Shown here: in pieces, positions 23,335 through 24,070 of the stretch | Numbering within the stretch: the first letter of the stretch is position 1 | Layout: the number at the start of each line of letters is the position of its first letter | Assembly: GCA_027040585.1 (NCBI GenBank) | Contig: JALULU010000240.1 | Coordinates: forward strand, 4,152 to 28,221 | DNA: 24,070 nucleotides | Origin: Acidobacteriota bacterium | GTDB lineage: Bacteria > Acidobacteriota > JAAYUB01 > JAMOQF01 | Direction: 5' to 3' | Made by a program: the position numbers and the translations under genes | The notes under the pieces: model-generated | Seen by the model: only the letters and a program-made list of their open reading frames with translations | The model's database searches: none | What the model was told of the DNA's origin: nothing

Positions 23335-24070
23335 ATGGCTTTAGATGTAATACAATTTTTTGATGAATCTGGAAAGGTTGTGGTACACAGATGGCCTGAA
23401 AGTGGCTCAGGTGAAATAATGCTTGGCTCTCAATTAATAGTTCAGGAAAATCAGGCTGCTGTATTTTATAGAGATGGTAAGGCACTTGATGTATTCTACT
23501 CAGGAAGACATACCCTTACAACTCAAAATCTGCCACTCCTTAATAAACTGGTAAACTTACCCTTTGGTGGAAAATCCCCATTCAGGGCTCAAATATACTT
23601 TGTGGCAATTCACACATTTTTGGATATGAAGTGGGGAACAAAGGAGCCAATTGTCTTTAAAGACCAGCAATTTGCGATGATAAGACTTAGAGCCTTTGGA
23701 AAATATTCATTTAAAATAAACGATCCACAAACCTTTGTGGGAGAAGTGGTTGGAACATCAGGGGTTTATACCACATCATCTATTGAAGATTATTTCAGAG
23801 ACTTTATCACTGCAAGATTAAATGATGTTTTAGGTGAAAACTTAAAGACTATTTTAGAATTACCACAATATTATGATGAAATTGGTACCCTCACAAAATC
23901 TCGCCTTTTTAACGATTTTAAAAAATATGGAATAGAACTTGTGGATTTCTTTATTGCCTCAATTACACCACCTGATGAAGTTCAAAAGATGATTGATGAG
24001 AGGAGCGGAATGAGTGCTGTTGGAAATATGAATGAATTTATGAAGTATAAGGCAGCAAAAGCAATCGAAG
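23335..24070 (+). CDS. SPFH-domain protein, YdjI/virion-core-like (3' end outside window)
   Basis: The frame is open from the ATG at 23335 (SD AAAGAGG) to the window end, 245 residues. The opening MALDVIQFFDESGKVVVHRW and the following GSQLIVQENQAAVFYRDGKA, GRHTLTTQNLP and KWGTKEPIVFKD match the SPFH group annotated as YdjI or as virion core protein-like. The SPFH/Band 7 core runs through FGKYSFKINDPQTFVGEVVG and the following helices. These proteins often carry a C-terminal zinc ribbon, which would lie beyond the window. They probably act as membrane-associated scaffolds; specific function is unknown. Confidence 0.85.
   Translation, partial: MALDVIQFFDESGKVVVHRWPESGSGEIMLGSQLIVQENQAAVFYRDGKALDVFYSGRHTLTTQNLPLLNKLVNLPFGGKSPFRAQIYFVAIHTFLDMKWGTKEPIVFKDQQFAMIRLRAFGKYSFKINDPQTFVGEVVGTSGVYTTSSIEDYFRDFITARLNDVLGENLKTILELPQYYDEIGTLTKSRLFNDFKKYGIELVDFFIASITPPDEVQKMIDERSGMSAVGNMNEFMKYKAAKAIE

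Noticed and set aside
1..24070. tRNA, rRNA, insertion sequence or prophage genes
   Set aside because: None was seen on either strand; the only mobile-element-like signals are the short palindromes around 7.3-9.2 kb.

Overview
The window is AT-rich chromosomal DNA from a Gram-negative bacterium. The sequence shows an outer-membrane beta-barrel protein of the OmpP1/FadL type, strong AGGAGG-type ribosome binding sites, heavy use of AGA/AGG/ATA codons, and housekeeping genes (hemL, nif3-like, mtaB, purE) packed with short spacers. This fits a low-GC anaerobic and possibly thermophilic lineage; I cannot assign a species from the sequence alone.

Layout. Positions 1-9012 hold ordinary chromosomal genes: the 3' end of hemL; an AAA-ATPase-like/PD-(D/E)XK gene; a minus-strand pair (TPR protein, Nif3-like protein); a plus-strand pair of exported proteins (a beta-rich secreted protein and an outer-membrane barrel); and a minus-strand purE-mtaB pair overlapping by 4 bp. 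Short palindromes related to GGTGTCAGGCACC are scattered from 7308 to 9150.

Positions 9183-11086 hold the most surprising unit. A promoter sits just upstream of what reads as a fluoride (crcB-type) riboswitch aptamer, followed by an SD-sequestering element and a dynamin-like GTPase. No fluoride exporter (CrcB/Fluc or EriC-F) is in the window. An 11-bp segment of the aptamer is perfectly complementary to codons 6-10 of the GTPase gene, which suggests a built-in switch.

Positions 11174-22127 hold a complete type III-A (Csm) CRISPR-Cas locus. The genes run as one operon: cas6, cas10/csm1, csm2, csm3, csm4, csm5, csx20 (predicted ring nuclease), a TM1812-type csx1 (CARF-HEPN RNase), cas1 and two tandem cas2 genes. 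A leader and an array of 10 repeats and 9 spacers follow. Most junctions are ATGA overlaps or near-contacts, so translation is probably coupled. The system appears able to acquire spacers, process crRNA (Cas6), recognise and cut RNA (Csm3), make cyclic oligoadenylate (Cas10 GGDD), fire an ancillary RNase (Csx1) and shut the signal off (Csx20). cas6 has no ATG, GTG or TTG at its true N-terminus and seems to start at ATT or ATA.

Positions 22128-24070 hold a frameshifted small membrane-peptide gene, a minus-strand SLOG/DUF2493 protein, an unrecognised helical protein, and the start of an SPFH-domain protein that runs off the end.
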